A stretch of DNA of 40,269 bases from an uncultured Lachnospiraceae bacterium (GCA_947626965.1 CANQUH010000016.1:1-40269); one strand, 5' to 3'. Counted from the stretch's first letter, positions 17,201 through 25,709 are shown. A program made the numbers and translations. Notes: generated by a model from the sequence alone, not told the origin.

Positions 17201-18305
17201 CCGGGCATACTTCTTCTGTAATCACATCTTCTTTTCCTGTTGACAGAATGCCCTGCAGTTCCCCATAAGTACTTTGAATCTCATCCAGCTGAACTGTGGT
17301 CGGCACAGAACCATCATATTTTTCCAGAAGCGAATTGTATTCTTCTGTCAGCTTTGCACGACTTTCCTCCAGTTCCGTAATCCGTGAAGTAATATTTATC
17401 ACAGACTGCTTCTGTCTCTTTACCTGATCGATATCATTGGCACTTGGAATCCGTCCGCCAAGATCAATCCTGATCGTATCGATTTTCTGCTGCAAATCCG
17501 CAATCTGTTTGTTTACATCTTCCAGAAATTTCTTATTGGCTTCCTGCTGTTTTGCTTCTCCAGAAACCTCATCCAGCCTTTTCTTCTTTTCTTCCAGATC
17601 TTTATTGATAGAATTTAAGAGAATATCAATCTCAGATATTCTTTCCCTGGCAATGTCCTGTTTCTTAATATCGGACTCCAACTGATCACGCTGACGCTCC
17701 AATACAGAGATCTGCCTTGTAATATCAGCGAGCTGACCTCTATTACCGATTTTCTCATAGACCTTGATCTGTGCAGTCAGCTTTGCAATGGCATCATCGT
17801 AAGCCGCCACATCATTCGCCTGACTGACAAGCACATTCAACCTGGTATGAATACTGCTGGAAGCTCCCTCGATGCCAAGGCCATTCTGGTTGATGAAAAC
17901 ACTTCTCTGGAACGCACTGGCATCCAGTTTAAACAGAGTCTCGCCTATCCTGTCAGGATCAATTTTAGCTGTTGTTTTCGTATCCAGATTCAGGATTTTT
18001 GTTTTGTCAAATTTTGGAGTTTCACCGAAAGTTCTGAAGATACGATAAGTAACTCCCCCGGCTTTAAAGTCCAGAGAACCGCCATACTTGCCTCCCTGCC
18101 AGGGAATATATCTTCTTCTCTCATTCTCCGTAATATCTTTGCTTCTCTTTGTACCAAAGCCATAAAACATGGCTTTCAGGAAAGCTGCAATCGTTGTTTT
18201 TCCCCATCCATTGTCATGAAGAACAACGTTTAATCCATCTTCAAAATTATAATCATAATTGTGCAGACAGCCGAAATCGTCCACATGCATACGAATCAGT
18301 TTCAT
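14271..18305 (-). CDS. YhaN/SbcC-like SMC-family ATPase with membrane hairpin
   Basis: A giant protein of about 1344 residues. The N-terminal ABC half has a start typical of the YhaN/RecF/SMC group (MKLIRMHVDDFGCLHNY), and a Walker A of unusual form (HDNGWGKTT, the first Gly replaced by His). Long coiled coils follow, interrupted near residues 560-605 by two hydrophobic segments that look like a transmembrane hairpin. The second ABC half has a signature-like YSTGTCDLIDFCMRLALV and an intact Walker B PFLILDDPFVNLD. An extra ~150-residue C-terminal domain is beta-rich. The TM hairpin within the coil resembles Bacillus YhaN. The ATG at 18305 overlaps the upstream stop (ATGA). Confidence 0.88.
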   Translation of the reverse strand: MKLIRMHVDDFGCLHNYDYNFEDGLNVVLHDNGWGKTTIAAFLKAMFYGFGTKRSKDITENERRRYIPWQGGKYGGSLDFKAGGVTYRIFRTFGETPKFDKTKILNLDTKTTAKIDPDRIGETLFKLDASAFQRSVFINQNGLGIEGASSSIHTRLNVLVSQANDVAAYDDAIAKLTAQIKVYEKIGNRGQLADITRQISVLERQRDQLESDIKKQDIARERISEIDILLNSINKDLEEKKKRLDEVSGEAKQQEANKKFLEDVNKQIADLQQKIDTIRIDLGGRIPSANDIDQVKRQKQSVINITSRITELEESRAKLTEEYNSLLEKYDGSVPTTVQLDEIQSTYGELQGILSTGKEDVITEEVCPEGYTAIQAAADADTEYISKLRITLDGQSAVQQLIRQLEAQGRDIQREKESWADKKKRFETLSGDVDELRLEVDKKAQYKHESVGPVISKLEDLQKQQQLVDVKNEELAKESLSPEREARIASYSEELPDAAEGNTILKKFRNIARQQADIQGLNARLDGEKSKADSLKTSLAQMDSVPDSAAPGMEEPKKPLGTAMIGVGAAAAVIGAVLIFVISPLMAAIAAAGVVLAVLGVINNNNYKKKIQEYEVYRSASAQRQEAQKKKADIKSQLDRVQLVIADYEKQIADLNAGLSSDQADVDSWFVKWGKAGSEISEDTINKVLDDAEQIRKLCRKKQELSEKQQFVAEKTETIAAERANAEEAYPELIGKTFAEGLGLLRSAETDYKIKADKLQTAVKKMDSFLAEAKVSGEELQEEESPRIAELTKFKSDTEKELEEAFENANVVFAPIGLTMTTENVAQTYRRAEQMLHEHEQHSDKIKGRDDRQQKKQQQVESLQKKLDEKAAVLQESYAELDMPERLAKIREEVGRTASLKTKISDADIEQKRQKAKLDEASRAVELFISVYGKFEPVSENILEEIYAKAASYTELDAAKQPLEKQKFDIGQGQAAKYKPAGAEEVELKNRIADLESRRDMLRDEYVQKSDFIRQADQSLEKYPDVKQEIQELYDQKQKAQNTLIMLKRTIQLITQAKKNLANRYLSKVEDTFNNYMHVWLNNDAIRGILDIDFNIRIEENDKEHVAEGYSTGTCDLIDFCMRLALVDTLFENEQPFLILDDPFVNLDAEHLNKALELLHVMAANKQLVYFVCHPIRAVEAAENSASREEFVKLAEATRKTIEERKSARTERKKIVRKSPKEMYKVVQTATAMPFRPAKPNYTITNNIFSMNFVMNELGTPKDNSYELFFIDAVGHVLNDRQLVEVRNGKLSSERVQFCLNTRDDSGDQYELMIRESGQDDYEVIARIPFRAKLAFAGTFSFDF

Positions 18306-19270
18306 TCTGCAGACACCTCCCTGCCATTTAATACGTTCCAACCGCAGCTGATGATCCTGTTGCGCTCAGATTCACTTAAAGAATCATCCTGAAGTGCCAG
18401 TCGTACAAATTCACTGCGAAGAGAAATATCGTTTTCAAAAGCTTCCTCATCGATATCCATGATTGTGTTATCATAAACTTCTGCAAAGAAGATCTTTTTT
18501 TGCAGTTGATTTTCCAGCGCATCTCCGTTCAGCATCAGACCAAATGCCGACCTTCCAATGATCGTGATACGAAGCAGCGTATCAATATCAATACCCGAAA
18601 CAGCAGAATTGATCTTTCGGAGAATTTCCTTCTGGCCATCCTCCGGCAGAATCTTAAGTTCAATCGACTTATAGGCATACTTCTGACTTTCTTTTATCTC
18701 AAACCCACCAAGAGCGTCCTGTTCCCAGTCAAGGACTGCATATCCAAAAAAAGTATCTGCCGCATCTTCAAACCCGATCGGCTCAAATGAAGGAATTGTC
18801 TGTTCTTCTCCAAATCCGCTTATTTTAAATAGATTCTCTTCCTTAGTGATCAAGATCGGATGATTATCGGCAAGCTGCATCTCTGTGGCTCCCTTATTTA
18901 TACGAAGCGCAATATTCTCATCCAGATAAGAATCTTCTGTCTGTATACAGACCAGATGCAGATTCTCCGGAATGTCGTTTCTGTACGTGATACGGTTGTA
19001 TTCATCTGCCGTCAGAAAGACGAGTACCTGAATATGCCTGTCTTCTTTGACAACGCCGAACAAGTCGTCAATAACTGATTCCGATACTCTCTCCTGCCCG
19101 AATATCTGTCCATACAAAGCTATGTAAGAAGCGTTATTCTGGGCCGCCTTATCCACCAGATCCGAAAGTTTTTCTGTCCGGGCAGCCTGCCACTTGTGGG
19201 ACAGTTCTACTCCCAGATTCTCTGTGCAGACGGCTCCAAGCCGTACGTCAGCACATAATAGTAATTTCAT
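18302..19270 (-). CDS. Degenerate YhaO/SbcD-like metallophosphoesterase partner
   Basis: A 322-residue protein whose position and N-terminus (MKLLLCADVRLGA) match the SbcD/YhaO nuclease that pairs with SbcC/YhaN ATPases. The metal-ligand motifs are eroded. The expected DxH reads DVR, the GDxxD block reads GQIFGQ, and the GNHD block appears as a strand ending FLTADEY. No clear later GHxH is present. It is therefore probably a structural, non-catalytic subunit. The ATG at 19270 has GGAGG 8 bases upstream. It is coupled to the ATPase gene by ATGA overlap. The family is assigned from context plus weak motif memory, so moderate confidence. Confidence 0.7.
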   Translation of the reverse strand: MKLLLCADVRLGAVCTENLGVELSHKWQAARTEKLSDLVDKAAQNNASYIALYGQIFGQERVSESVIDDLFGVVKEDRHIQVLVFLTADEYNRITYRNDIPENLHLVCIQTEDSYLDENIALRINKGATEMQLADNHPILITKEENLFKISGFGEEQTIPSFEPIGFEDAADTFFGYAVLDWEQDALGGFEIKESQKYAYKSIELKILPEDGQKEILRKINSAVSGIDIDTLLRITIIGRSAFGLMLNGDALENQLQKKIFFAEVYDNTIMDIDEEAFENDISLRSEFVRLALQDDSLSESERNRIISCGWNVLNGREVSAE

Positions 19271-19285
19271 CTTCCAACCCTCCAT

Positions 19286-19336
19286 TTAAAAGTTAAAATT
19301 GTTTGCAAATGCTATATCAATCGCTAAGTCCATCAT
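19286..19336 (-). CDS. Possible 16-residue leader peptide
   Basis: Between the promoter at 19399-19427 and the YhaO-like gene, AAAGGGAG precedes ATG-ATG-GAC and an ORF coding MMDLAIDIAFANNFNF, ending 15 bases before the next ATG. It may be a leader peptide or chance. Confidence 0.3.
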   Translation of the reverse strand: MMDLAIDIAFANNFNF

Positions 19337-19381
19337 TTCTCCCTTTCCCATTGAAAATCTTTCCGACACAGATTTCTACGC

Positions 19382-19393
19382 ACAGCAATCTGT
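19382..19393 (-). promoter_or_regulatory. ACAG-N4-CTGT inverted repeat at the transcription start
   Basis: ACAG CAAT CTGT overlaps the predicted start site of the YhaO/YhaN/BrxL operon. It resembles the WYL-type operator but has a one-base longer spacer and lacks the outer GAC/GTC bases, so it is only a possible variant site. Confidence 0.3.
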
Positions 19394-19398
19394 ATTCA

Positions 19399-19427
19399 AG
19401 TATATTCCTGAAATGCAGGAAAGTCAA
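19399..19427 (-). promoter_or_regulatory. Promoter of the YhaO/YhaN/BrxL operon with palindromic spacer
   Basis: On the minus strand: -35 TTGACT (19422-19427), a 17-base spacer and -10 TATACT (19399-19404). The spacer is itself an inverted repeat, TTCCTG-N5-CAGGAA (19405-19421), so a bound dimer would block RNA polymerase. The predicted leader is about 120 bases. Confidence 0.7.
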
Positions 19428-19580
19428 AACGATTTTAGGATCTTCAAAACCGCTTTGACTCTAATGTTAATAATATGAACAACAGGACCACAAATCCTGT
19501 GGAACTTTACTAAAAGGCTGCTCTATGGCATTTGGCGTTATGCAGCATATCGTCAGAACACGTTAAATATCATACTTTTA
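19428..19580. other. Gap downstream of the MoxR gene
   Basis: No gene is seen. A weak inverted repeat (ACAGGA/TCCTGT around 19482-19500) is followed on the minus strand by an AT-rich stretch and could act as a poor terminator for the MoxR transcript. Confidence 0.3.
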
Positions 19581-21092
19581 TCACAATTCCAACAAGGCCA
19601 TCTCCTGTATGATTTCCTTTTGCCGTTCGTAAAATAACAGTTCTTTATTATGTGCAAAGTATTCTTTGCAGCCATATCGGCTAATGAAGCGGACGCTGTA
19701 AGGGTTAATAGTCAGTTCCGTCACAAGGATCAGAATCTCCTGCCCATCCGGAAATACTTCCTCGCAAAAAGCAAATACATTGGAAAGGCATTGTCCTGCT
19801 TTTTCTGTCTTTTTTTTGAGATTAGCTGTCCTTTGTCCGAAATCAGCTTTTATGAGTGCAAAAGCAGCGTTTCCATTTGACGGAGATTTCTCCTGCAGCA
19901 TCCGGATCTGCTCTTCCAGCACCGCCATTGTCTTGCGGATAGTAGTTTCATCATCTGATGAAAGCGCCCGGGATGCCCTCCCCTCCTTAATGCGCTTTTG
20001 CAGTGCCTCTCTCTTGCTCTCCAGCTCCGCAACAGCGTCTGTTCCCTTCTTACTGAGACATCTGCTCACTTCTTTCAACACACCCATCAATTCTGTAAGC
20101 ATAGCCTCGTCACCAGCTACCTCACGCATCTGATCCGTCACGCTGTCAATCAGCAATCCCAACAAGCTGAAGCGCTCATCAAACTTTGCAGCAATGGCAC
20201 GCTTTCTGATTTCCTCCGGTGCCTTTCCCGCCAGTATCTTATCCACCTGATAATCTGACTGATATTTGCAAAACAAATCATAGTAAGCCGCAAAACTTTT
20301 CGCAATTTTACGGTTCTGCAAATACTGTTCTGTCAGTTTTTCATCCACGCGGATGTCATGCTGCTCGTAGAGCCACAATATATCTGACAAATCCGACCAG
20401 CCCCGCGCCGTCACAAAGCTTTTGCCGTCCACAGTAGTTTCAATCTTATAGAAATCCCCCTTTTTGATATCCAGATATGTGATGACAGCCGGGTGGATCC
20501 CCGCTTTATATGCATATTCTTTCCATACGCCATAGTCCGGCTCCACATCAATGTGTTTCAGCCGGTCCCATGTGGCAATGTCAAATTCTCTGACCGAATC
20601 ATTATATTCCGGAGGATTGCCTGCTGTCACAACGATCCATCCTTCCGGGACACGATGCCTGCCAAACATCTTATACTGCAGAAACTGGAGCATCACCGGC
20701 GTGAGCGTCTCGGATACGCAGTTGATTTCGTCTAAAAACAAAATACCCTCTTTGATTCCGGTCTCTTCCATCATATCATAGACGGTGGCAATGATCTCGC
20801 TCATGGTATACTCAGAGACACTGTACTCCACCCCGCCGTACATTTTGGTTTCAATAAACGGCAGTCCTAACGCGCTCTGTCTGGTATGGTGCGTCATAGA
20901 GTAGCTGATCAGTCCCACCCCAAGTTCCGAGGCCACCTGCTCCATGACCGCCGTTTTCCCGATTCCCGGAGGACCCATAAGGAAGATCGGCCGCTGCCTT
21001 TCGGGTGGGATAGCGTACCTTCCGAATTCATCTTTTGTAAAATATGCCGTCATGGCGTTCTTTATCTGCTCTTTTGCTTCTTTGATGTTCAA
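19581..21092 (-). CDS. MoxR-type AAA ATPase
   Basis: About 503 residues. The AAA domain has Walker A GPPGIGKTA, the family block SYSMTHHTRQSALGLPFI, Walker B ILFLDEIN, and sensor 1 VTAGNPPEYN followed by WDRLKHIDVEPD. After about residue 290 comes a helical C-terminal part ending in the block CEEVFPDGQE-ILILVTELTIN-FISRYGC, which also occurs as two remnants in this window. MoxR ATPases remodel partner complexes together with a VWA protein, here the gene just upstream. I prefer a TTG start at 21092 (GAGGTGAG about 8 bases before), giving MNIKEAKEQIKNAM, over the ATG at 21143. Confidence 0.9.
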   Translation of the reverse strand: MNIKEAKEQIKNAMTAYFTKDEFGRYAIPPERQRPIFLMGPPGIGKTAVMEQVASELGVGLISYSMTHHTRQSALGLPFIETKMYGGVEYSVSEYTMSEIIATVYDMMEETGIKEGILFLDEINCVSETLTPVMLQFLQYKMFGRHRVPEGWIVVTAGNPPEYNDSVREFDIATWDRLKHIDVEPDYGVWKEYAYKAGIHPAVITYLDIKKGDFYKIETTVDGKSFVTARGWSDLSDILWLYEQHDIRVDEKLTEQYLQNRKIAKSFAAYYDLFCKYQSDYQVDKILAGKAPEEIRKRAIAAKFDERFSLLGLLIDSVTDQMREVAGDEAMLTELMGVLKEVSRCLSKKGTDAVAELESKREALQKRIKEGRASRALSSDDETTIRKTMAVLEEQIRMLQEKSPSNGNAAFALIKADFGQRTANLKKKTEKAGQCLSNVFAFCEEVFPDGQEILILVTELTINPYSVRFISRYGCKEYFAHNKELLFYERQKEIIQEMALLEL

Positions 21093-21149
21093 ACCACTCA
21101 CCTCATGTGTTTGATAATACAAATACAATCTAATACCTTGCATTATCTT

Positions 21150-22520
21150 CTAATTCGGGATCATAAAAAATTCCTCAGCTTCATCCCTCTGCAGCACCAG
21201 CTTAATTGCCCATGGCGGCACCTCGGGATTATTATATTCGTCATCAATAAAAACAAAGGCCGCCTCATATCCCGGCTTTCGTTCAGGAAACGTTCCATAA
21301 CCGTCTGTAAAATAAACAAGCCCTTTCAAGTTCGTAAACTCATGGTTTTGTACCAGGCTGTCTACAAACCGAAAAACCGGCCGGAAATCCGTTCCTCCAA
21401 AACCGTACAGCTTCATACTCCGCAAATATGCATCAAATTCTTCCTGGTTTGTAATCCTGACGTCATTCTGTATTTCTGCGTCACATTGAATGATATGCAG
21501 ATTGATCCTGGAGAAAAAGCTTTCGGTACTCTTTAAAATGTTATATGTTTTTTGAACAAATGCCTGCACGAGCCCTCCCGCCACAGATCCTGACGTGTCG
21601 ATTGCAATGACAAACTCCCGGATACGCTTTGCATCCCGATACTCCAACGGCTCAATAAGCGGCATCTTCCTATAATGCTGCAGACCGTAAGTGTAATAAA
21701 TGTAATCAAACTCATCCAGACTGATTCTCATAACCTCTCCTCTGACAGCGAACTTTCGCAGGAAAGATCCGTAATCATACCGTTCTCTGTTGACCGCCTG
21801 CAGGTTCTGCACCAGATCACCGGCGCGATCTCCCTGTATTTTGGAAAATGTCTCCAGATCCTGCTGAATATGTTCCGATATGTTTCGCCATAATTCAGGC
21901 AGATCCTGCCGATCAAATTCAGACAGAATGCCGTATTCTTTCTCTATTTCCTTTTTAGTCATGTACCACATGACATGGTCATCTGCATAGAAATGTTCCC
22001 GCAATGTTGCGATTTCATCACGGGGAATTCTTTCGTTCAGATAATAGCGATATATTTTTTCCGCCGTGATTATTTTCATTTTCCGTTTCAGATCATCCAA
22101 TATTTTCGTTTGTTTTTGCACACGCGCCGCTTCAGCAGCAGGAATATCCAGTCCAGTAATGATATTTTCCACTGCAATATCACAGGCGAGATCCCACACT
22201 TCATGATCAATGTTCGGATTCATAAACATATGCCGGTAAATACAGTGCATCACGATATGCAGATAATCACGAACCGGAACCGATCTTTCCTGCTTGTAAC
22301 TTTGCAGCACGTAAGAAGAACTGTATAACAGGTAATGTCCATCCGTCTGCAGCGTGGCTCTATCAACACATACATATTCAAAGTGTGCAAGCGCCTCATC
22401 CAGAAAGCGCAGGTTGACCATCAGCATATTTCTCGACAGGACCAGGATATCCCTCGCCAGCTTTTCCATTTTCTCTCGTCGTTCTTCGTTCATAAAATGA
22501 ATTCCATAGCTTTCCGTCAT
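21150..22520 (-). CDS. VWA-like protein with metallopeptidase-like N-terminus (DUF2201 type)
   Basis: About 456 residues. The N-terminal domain has HIVMHCIYRH followed by an acidic helix (DLACDIAVENII), resembling the peptidase-like half of DUF2201. The C-terminal VWA half has a MIDAS start VIAIDTSGSVAGG and a later FTDGYGTFP. Such proteins are the standard partners of MoxR ATPases and are thought to present substrates to them. The start is uncertain: ATG at 22520 or 22493, with GGAGGGG a little upstream. It lies between the LRR-DUF4132 gene, whose stop is 21 bases upstream of the ATG at 22520, and the MoxR gene. Confidence 0.88.
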   Translation of the reverse strand: MTESYGIHFMNEERREKMEKLARDILVLSRNMLMVNLRFLDEALAHFEYVCVDRATLQTDGHYLLYSSSYVLQSYKQERSVPVRDYLHIVMHCIYRHMFMNPNIDHEVWDLACDIAVENIITGLDIPAAEAARVQKQTKILDDLKRKMKIITAEKIYRYYLNERIPRDEIATLREHFYADDHVMWYMTKKEIEKEYGILSEFDRQDLPELWRNISEHIQQDLETFSKIQGDRAGDLVQNLQAVNRERYDYGSFLRKFAVRGEVMRISLDEFDYIYYTYGLQHYRKMPLIEPLEYRDAKRIREFVIAIDTSGSVAGGLVQAFVQKTYNILKSTESFFSRINLHIIQCDAEIQNDVRITNQEEFDAYLRSMKLYGFGGTDFRPVFRFVDSLVQNHEFTNLKGLVYFTDGYGTFPERKPGYEAAFVFIDDEYNNPEVPPWAIKLVLQRDEAEEFFMIPN

Positions 22521-22541
22521 TGCAATGACAAACCCCTCCAA

Positions 22542-25500
22542 TTACTCCAGCGTAAATTCTGTCATCGGGTCAAAATCCGGATAATTCTCCTGTTTATATT
22601 GCAGCAGCATTGCCGCGCAGTTCGGGCAGTTGTTTTCCGATGTCAGGCGGATAAACTCCATGATCTGTGCCGCCGTAAAACCATCCAGCTGATCTTTAAC
22701 AGAAACATCATCCTTTAACATACGCCCGGTCACTGTCCAGCGGTCCATAAGAGAAACAATGTGGTTTACCTGTCGGGTATATTCTTTAAAACTGAATTTA
22801 CCGAGCGTAAAGGTTTCATCCGGACCGATGTCATGGCGCCATGCAGTTTCCTTTGTGCGCATGCCTTCCAAATCACATCCTGAACAAGAAAAATATATAT
22901 CATCATGAAAACCTTCATCGAAAAAATAAATGCCGTGTTTAACTTGATTCCTGAAACGGAATACCGATACCCGCTGCCCGCTATAACGATCCGGGTGTAT
23001 CGTCTCTGGATCAATGACCGGTTCCCATACCTGCTCAAAAGGCTGCCTGAGATCATGGGACGTGAAATATTGCTGCCATGCCTTCACGCTCTGCGGATCC
23101 ATCTCCACGGGATGCGCCACACGAATCTCTTCTTCTGTGATCTCATATCCTGTTCCATCACTTTTGACTGGTCCGTCCTGGTTCAATGTAAACGAAGCAG
23201 TCCCCTGGCTCCATACCAAAAGCTCCGCGACACGGTAGAGTACAGGATTCTCCAGATAGGCCCTCTTCCATTTAGCGGCAGATACCGTCTTCCCACTCAA
23301 GAAATCTCCAAACAGCTGGTCGTTTCTGGCCTTAACAACTTTCTTCACGTTCTTTTTCAGTTCGGCAAGATCTTTGCTCGCTGCGGAATATTTGTCGAGA
23401 TCAGCGCCTCTTTTGGGCAGGGATCTCACCTCTTTCTCCGTAGCTTCATCATAAAGCTGAACTTTCAGGTCATGTCCAACGAAGGCTCTGACTGTCTTAT
23501 TCCCCAGATCATAAAATTTCCTGCCATCCTCATTCAGTCCAAAATCCGCCAGCACTGTATCCCGCAGGGTCTCAGCATCCGTACCACGCAGTTTTGCATA
23601 CGCATCCAGCTGTCCAACTTTTTCCATATGCAGCATCGCAGAGCGGCTGTCATTAAGCATCAATGCACCGCGGACAATCATGATGCTTTCCCTTCCTTTT
23701 CTTGCATACGTATTCCAGTTTTCCCATTCCTTCATTTTCGAGATGAGTTTTTCAGTCCGGGATTCGTCCACATAACGCGCAAAAGCAGGAATAAATATGA
23801 ATGCAGTTTGATCAAACCTCTGCTTATAAATTCCCTTTTCGAGAAAAGTAAGCAGTTCTTCACCGTTCAGAGCAGCCGCTACCTGATCGGCCATTCTGTC
23901 CACTGCAAATGGTAAATAACCCTTCTTGTAGTCGCTATAATATATACTAACCCCTATTGCCTGCCTTGCATACGCTGCGATCACAAATGCCAGCACTTCC
24001 CTGGATGCCAGCTGCTCAAGCCCTATATAATGTGGAAGCACGGAACCTGATCTTAACTGATTCTGTATTATAGAACAAACTTTATTTGTAGTATCATCAT
24101 ATATCCAATGTTCCTGTACTATTTTCTCCGTCGGATTTAGTGGCTCCGTCTGCTTTGTACCCGCTTTGCCTTCTTTCAATTTCACCTTCATCGTCAGATC
24201 TTCCTGCATGCTTTTTATCGCTTCTGTACATTTCTTTTCCTTCAGTACATTCACCAAAGAGCGCAGCGTCTCCGACTGGATATATGCCTGATATTCCAGT
24301 GCAAACTCCGCTGCCTGCTGGCCTGCCTTTTTCTGCAATTTGGGAAGTTCCTGTATCAATGCAGTGATATTTTTTACAATATCATCTGCATTTTTTTCTG
24401 TTACATCTTCTCTTACCCATTGTTTCCATCCCTTTGCTGTTTGAAACAGAATTAAATATGGCCGCTCTTTTTCTGTAAATGAATTAAAATTATTTATAAG
24501 CACGACAGGAATACTGTTGGTGGTTTGTAGATCCTCCAACGGAAAATCCGGTTTATGAGGTTCAAAGATCTTATTTCCAAGTTTGGGATATTTCTTTTTA
24601 AAATAAACTTCCTTTAAATTTTTGCAGTCTGAAAAAGCACTATCGCCGATACTCGTCACACTATCCGGAATCGTCACGCTCGTCAGGCCACTGCAGCCTT
24701 TAAAAGTGTCACCACCAATACTCGTCACACTATCCGGAACCGTCACGCTCGTCAGGCCACTGCAGCCTTTAAAAGCGCCACCGCCAATACTCGTCACACT
24801 ATCCGGAATCGTCACACTCGTCAGGCCACTGCAACCTTCAAAAGTATAATAGCCGATACTCGTCGCACTGTCCGGAATCGTCACACTCGTCAGACCGCTG
24901 CAGCCCTTAAAGGCTCCATGGCCGATACTCGTCACACTACCCGGAATCGTCACGCTCATCAAACCGTTACAACCTGAAAAAGCAGACTCTCCTATGCTTT
25001 TCACTCCTGAAGGAATCTCCACACTCGACAGACTGCTACAACCTTCAAATACAAAATCTCCGATGCTCGTCACGCTGTCTGGAATCGTCACATTCGTCAG
25101 GCCGCTGCAGCCTACAAAAGCACCCCTGCCGATACTCGTCACACCATCTGGAATCGCCACACTCGTCAGACCGCTGCAATACCTAAAAGAATCATCGCCG
25201 ATACTCGTCACACTATCTGGAATCGTCACATTTGTCAGATCGCCACAACGATCAAAAGCACGATCCCCTATGATTATCACTTCTGAAGGAATCTCCACGT
25301 CTCCACCTGACCCACTGTATTTTATCAAAATTCCACTGACAACGTGAAAATATCTCATCAGTATCTCCACGTTCTTTAAACTTTTGCAACCCTCAAAAGC
25401 ATGATATCCAACGTGTGTCACACTCTCTGGAATCGTCACACTTGTCAGACCGTTGCAACCATAAAAGGCAGAATCCCCAATGCTCGTCACACCGTCCGGA

Positions 25501-25709
25501 ATCGTTACGCTCGTCAGACCACTGCAGCCTGCAAAGGCAGCATCTCCAATGCTTGTCATTCCTGAAAGAATCTCTACGCCCGTCAGATTGCTGCAACCAA
25601 CAAAAGCCCTATCCCCAATGCTTGTCACTTCCGCTGGAATGACCACATTCCCACCGGAGCCACTGTATTTATACAAAACGCCGTTTCTAATATTAAAATC
25701 ACCCATCAT
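22542..25709 (-). CDS. LRR-DUF4132 (MolR/YehI-like) fusion protein
   Basis: About 1055 residues. The first ~390 residues are BspA-type LRR repeats (about 14 units) in two sets, each opened by its own N-terminal cap (FNIRNGVLYKYSGSGG and, near residue 118, FHVVSGILIKYSGSGG). A helical region follows, then a DUF4132 domain around residues 790-960 recognised by KWKRAYLENPVLYRVAELLVW. E. coli YehI and MolR carry DUF4132 and lie near MoxR/VWA genes, so this completes a MoxR-VWA-DUF4132 trio. There is no signal peptide. The start at 25709 (or 25706) follows AAAGGAG. The LRR part presumably provides recognition; that is inference. Confidence 0.85.
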   Translation of the reverse strand: MMGDFNIRNGVLYKYSGSGGNVVIPAEVTSIGDRAFVGCSNLTGVEILSGMTSIGDAAFAGCSGLTSVTIPDGVTSIGDSAFYGCNGLTSVTIPESVTHVGYHAFEGCKSLKNVEILMRYFHVVSGILIKYSGSGGDVEIPSEVIIIGDRAFDRCGDLTNVTIPDSVTSIGDDSFRYCSGLTSVAIPDGVTSIGRGAFVGCSGLTNVTIPDSVTSIGDFVFEGCSSLSSVEIPSGVKSIGESAFSGCNGLMSVTIPGSVTSIGHGAFKGCSGLTSVTIPDSATSIGYYTFEGCSGLTSVTIPDSVTSIGGGAFKGCSGLTSVTVPDSVTSIGGDTFKGCSGLTSVTIPDSVTSIGDSAFSDCKNLKEVYFKKKYPKLGNKIFEPHKPDFPLEDLQTTNSIPVVLINNFNSFTEKERPYLILFQTAKGWKQWVREDVTEKNADDIVKNITALIQELPKLQKKAGQQAAEFALEYQAYIQSETLRSLVNVLKEKKCTEAIKSMQEDLTMKVKLKEGKAGTKQTEPLNPTEKIVQEHWIYDDTTNKVCSIIQNQLRSGSVLPHYIGLEQLASREVLAFVIAAYARQAIGVSIYYSDYKKGYLPFAVDRMADQVAAALNGEELLTFLEKGIYKQRFDQTAFIFIPAFARYVDESRTEKLISKMKEWENWNTYARKGRESIMIVRGALMLNDSRSAMLHMEKVGQLDAYAKLRGTDAETLRDTVLADFGLNEDGRKFYDLGNKTVRAFVGHDLKVQLYDEATEKEVRSLPKRGADLDKYSAASKDLAELKKNVKKVVKARNDQLFGDFLSGKTVSAAKWKRAYLENPVLYRVAELLVWSQGTASFTLNQDGPVKSDGTGYEITEEEIRVAHPVEMDPQSVKAWQQYFTSHDLRQPFEQVWEPVIDPETIHPDRYSGQRVSVFRFRNQVKHGIYFFDEGFHDDIYFSCSGCDLEGMRTKETAWRHDIGPDETFTLGKFSFKEYTRQVNHIVSLMDRWTVTGRMLKDDVSVKDQLDGFTAAQIMEFIRLTSENNCPNCAAMLLQYKQENYPDFDPMTEFTLE
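24630..25310 (-). repeat. Near-identical 69-bp LRR coding repeats
   Basis: About ten 69-bp units. Those at 24655-24855 are almost identical at the DNA level, including silent positions, on the plus strand showing CTCGTCACACTATCCGGAA three times in a row. This implies recent duplication or gene conversion. Confidence 0.85.
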
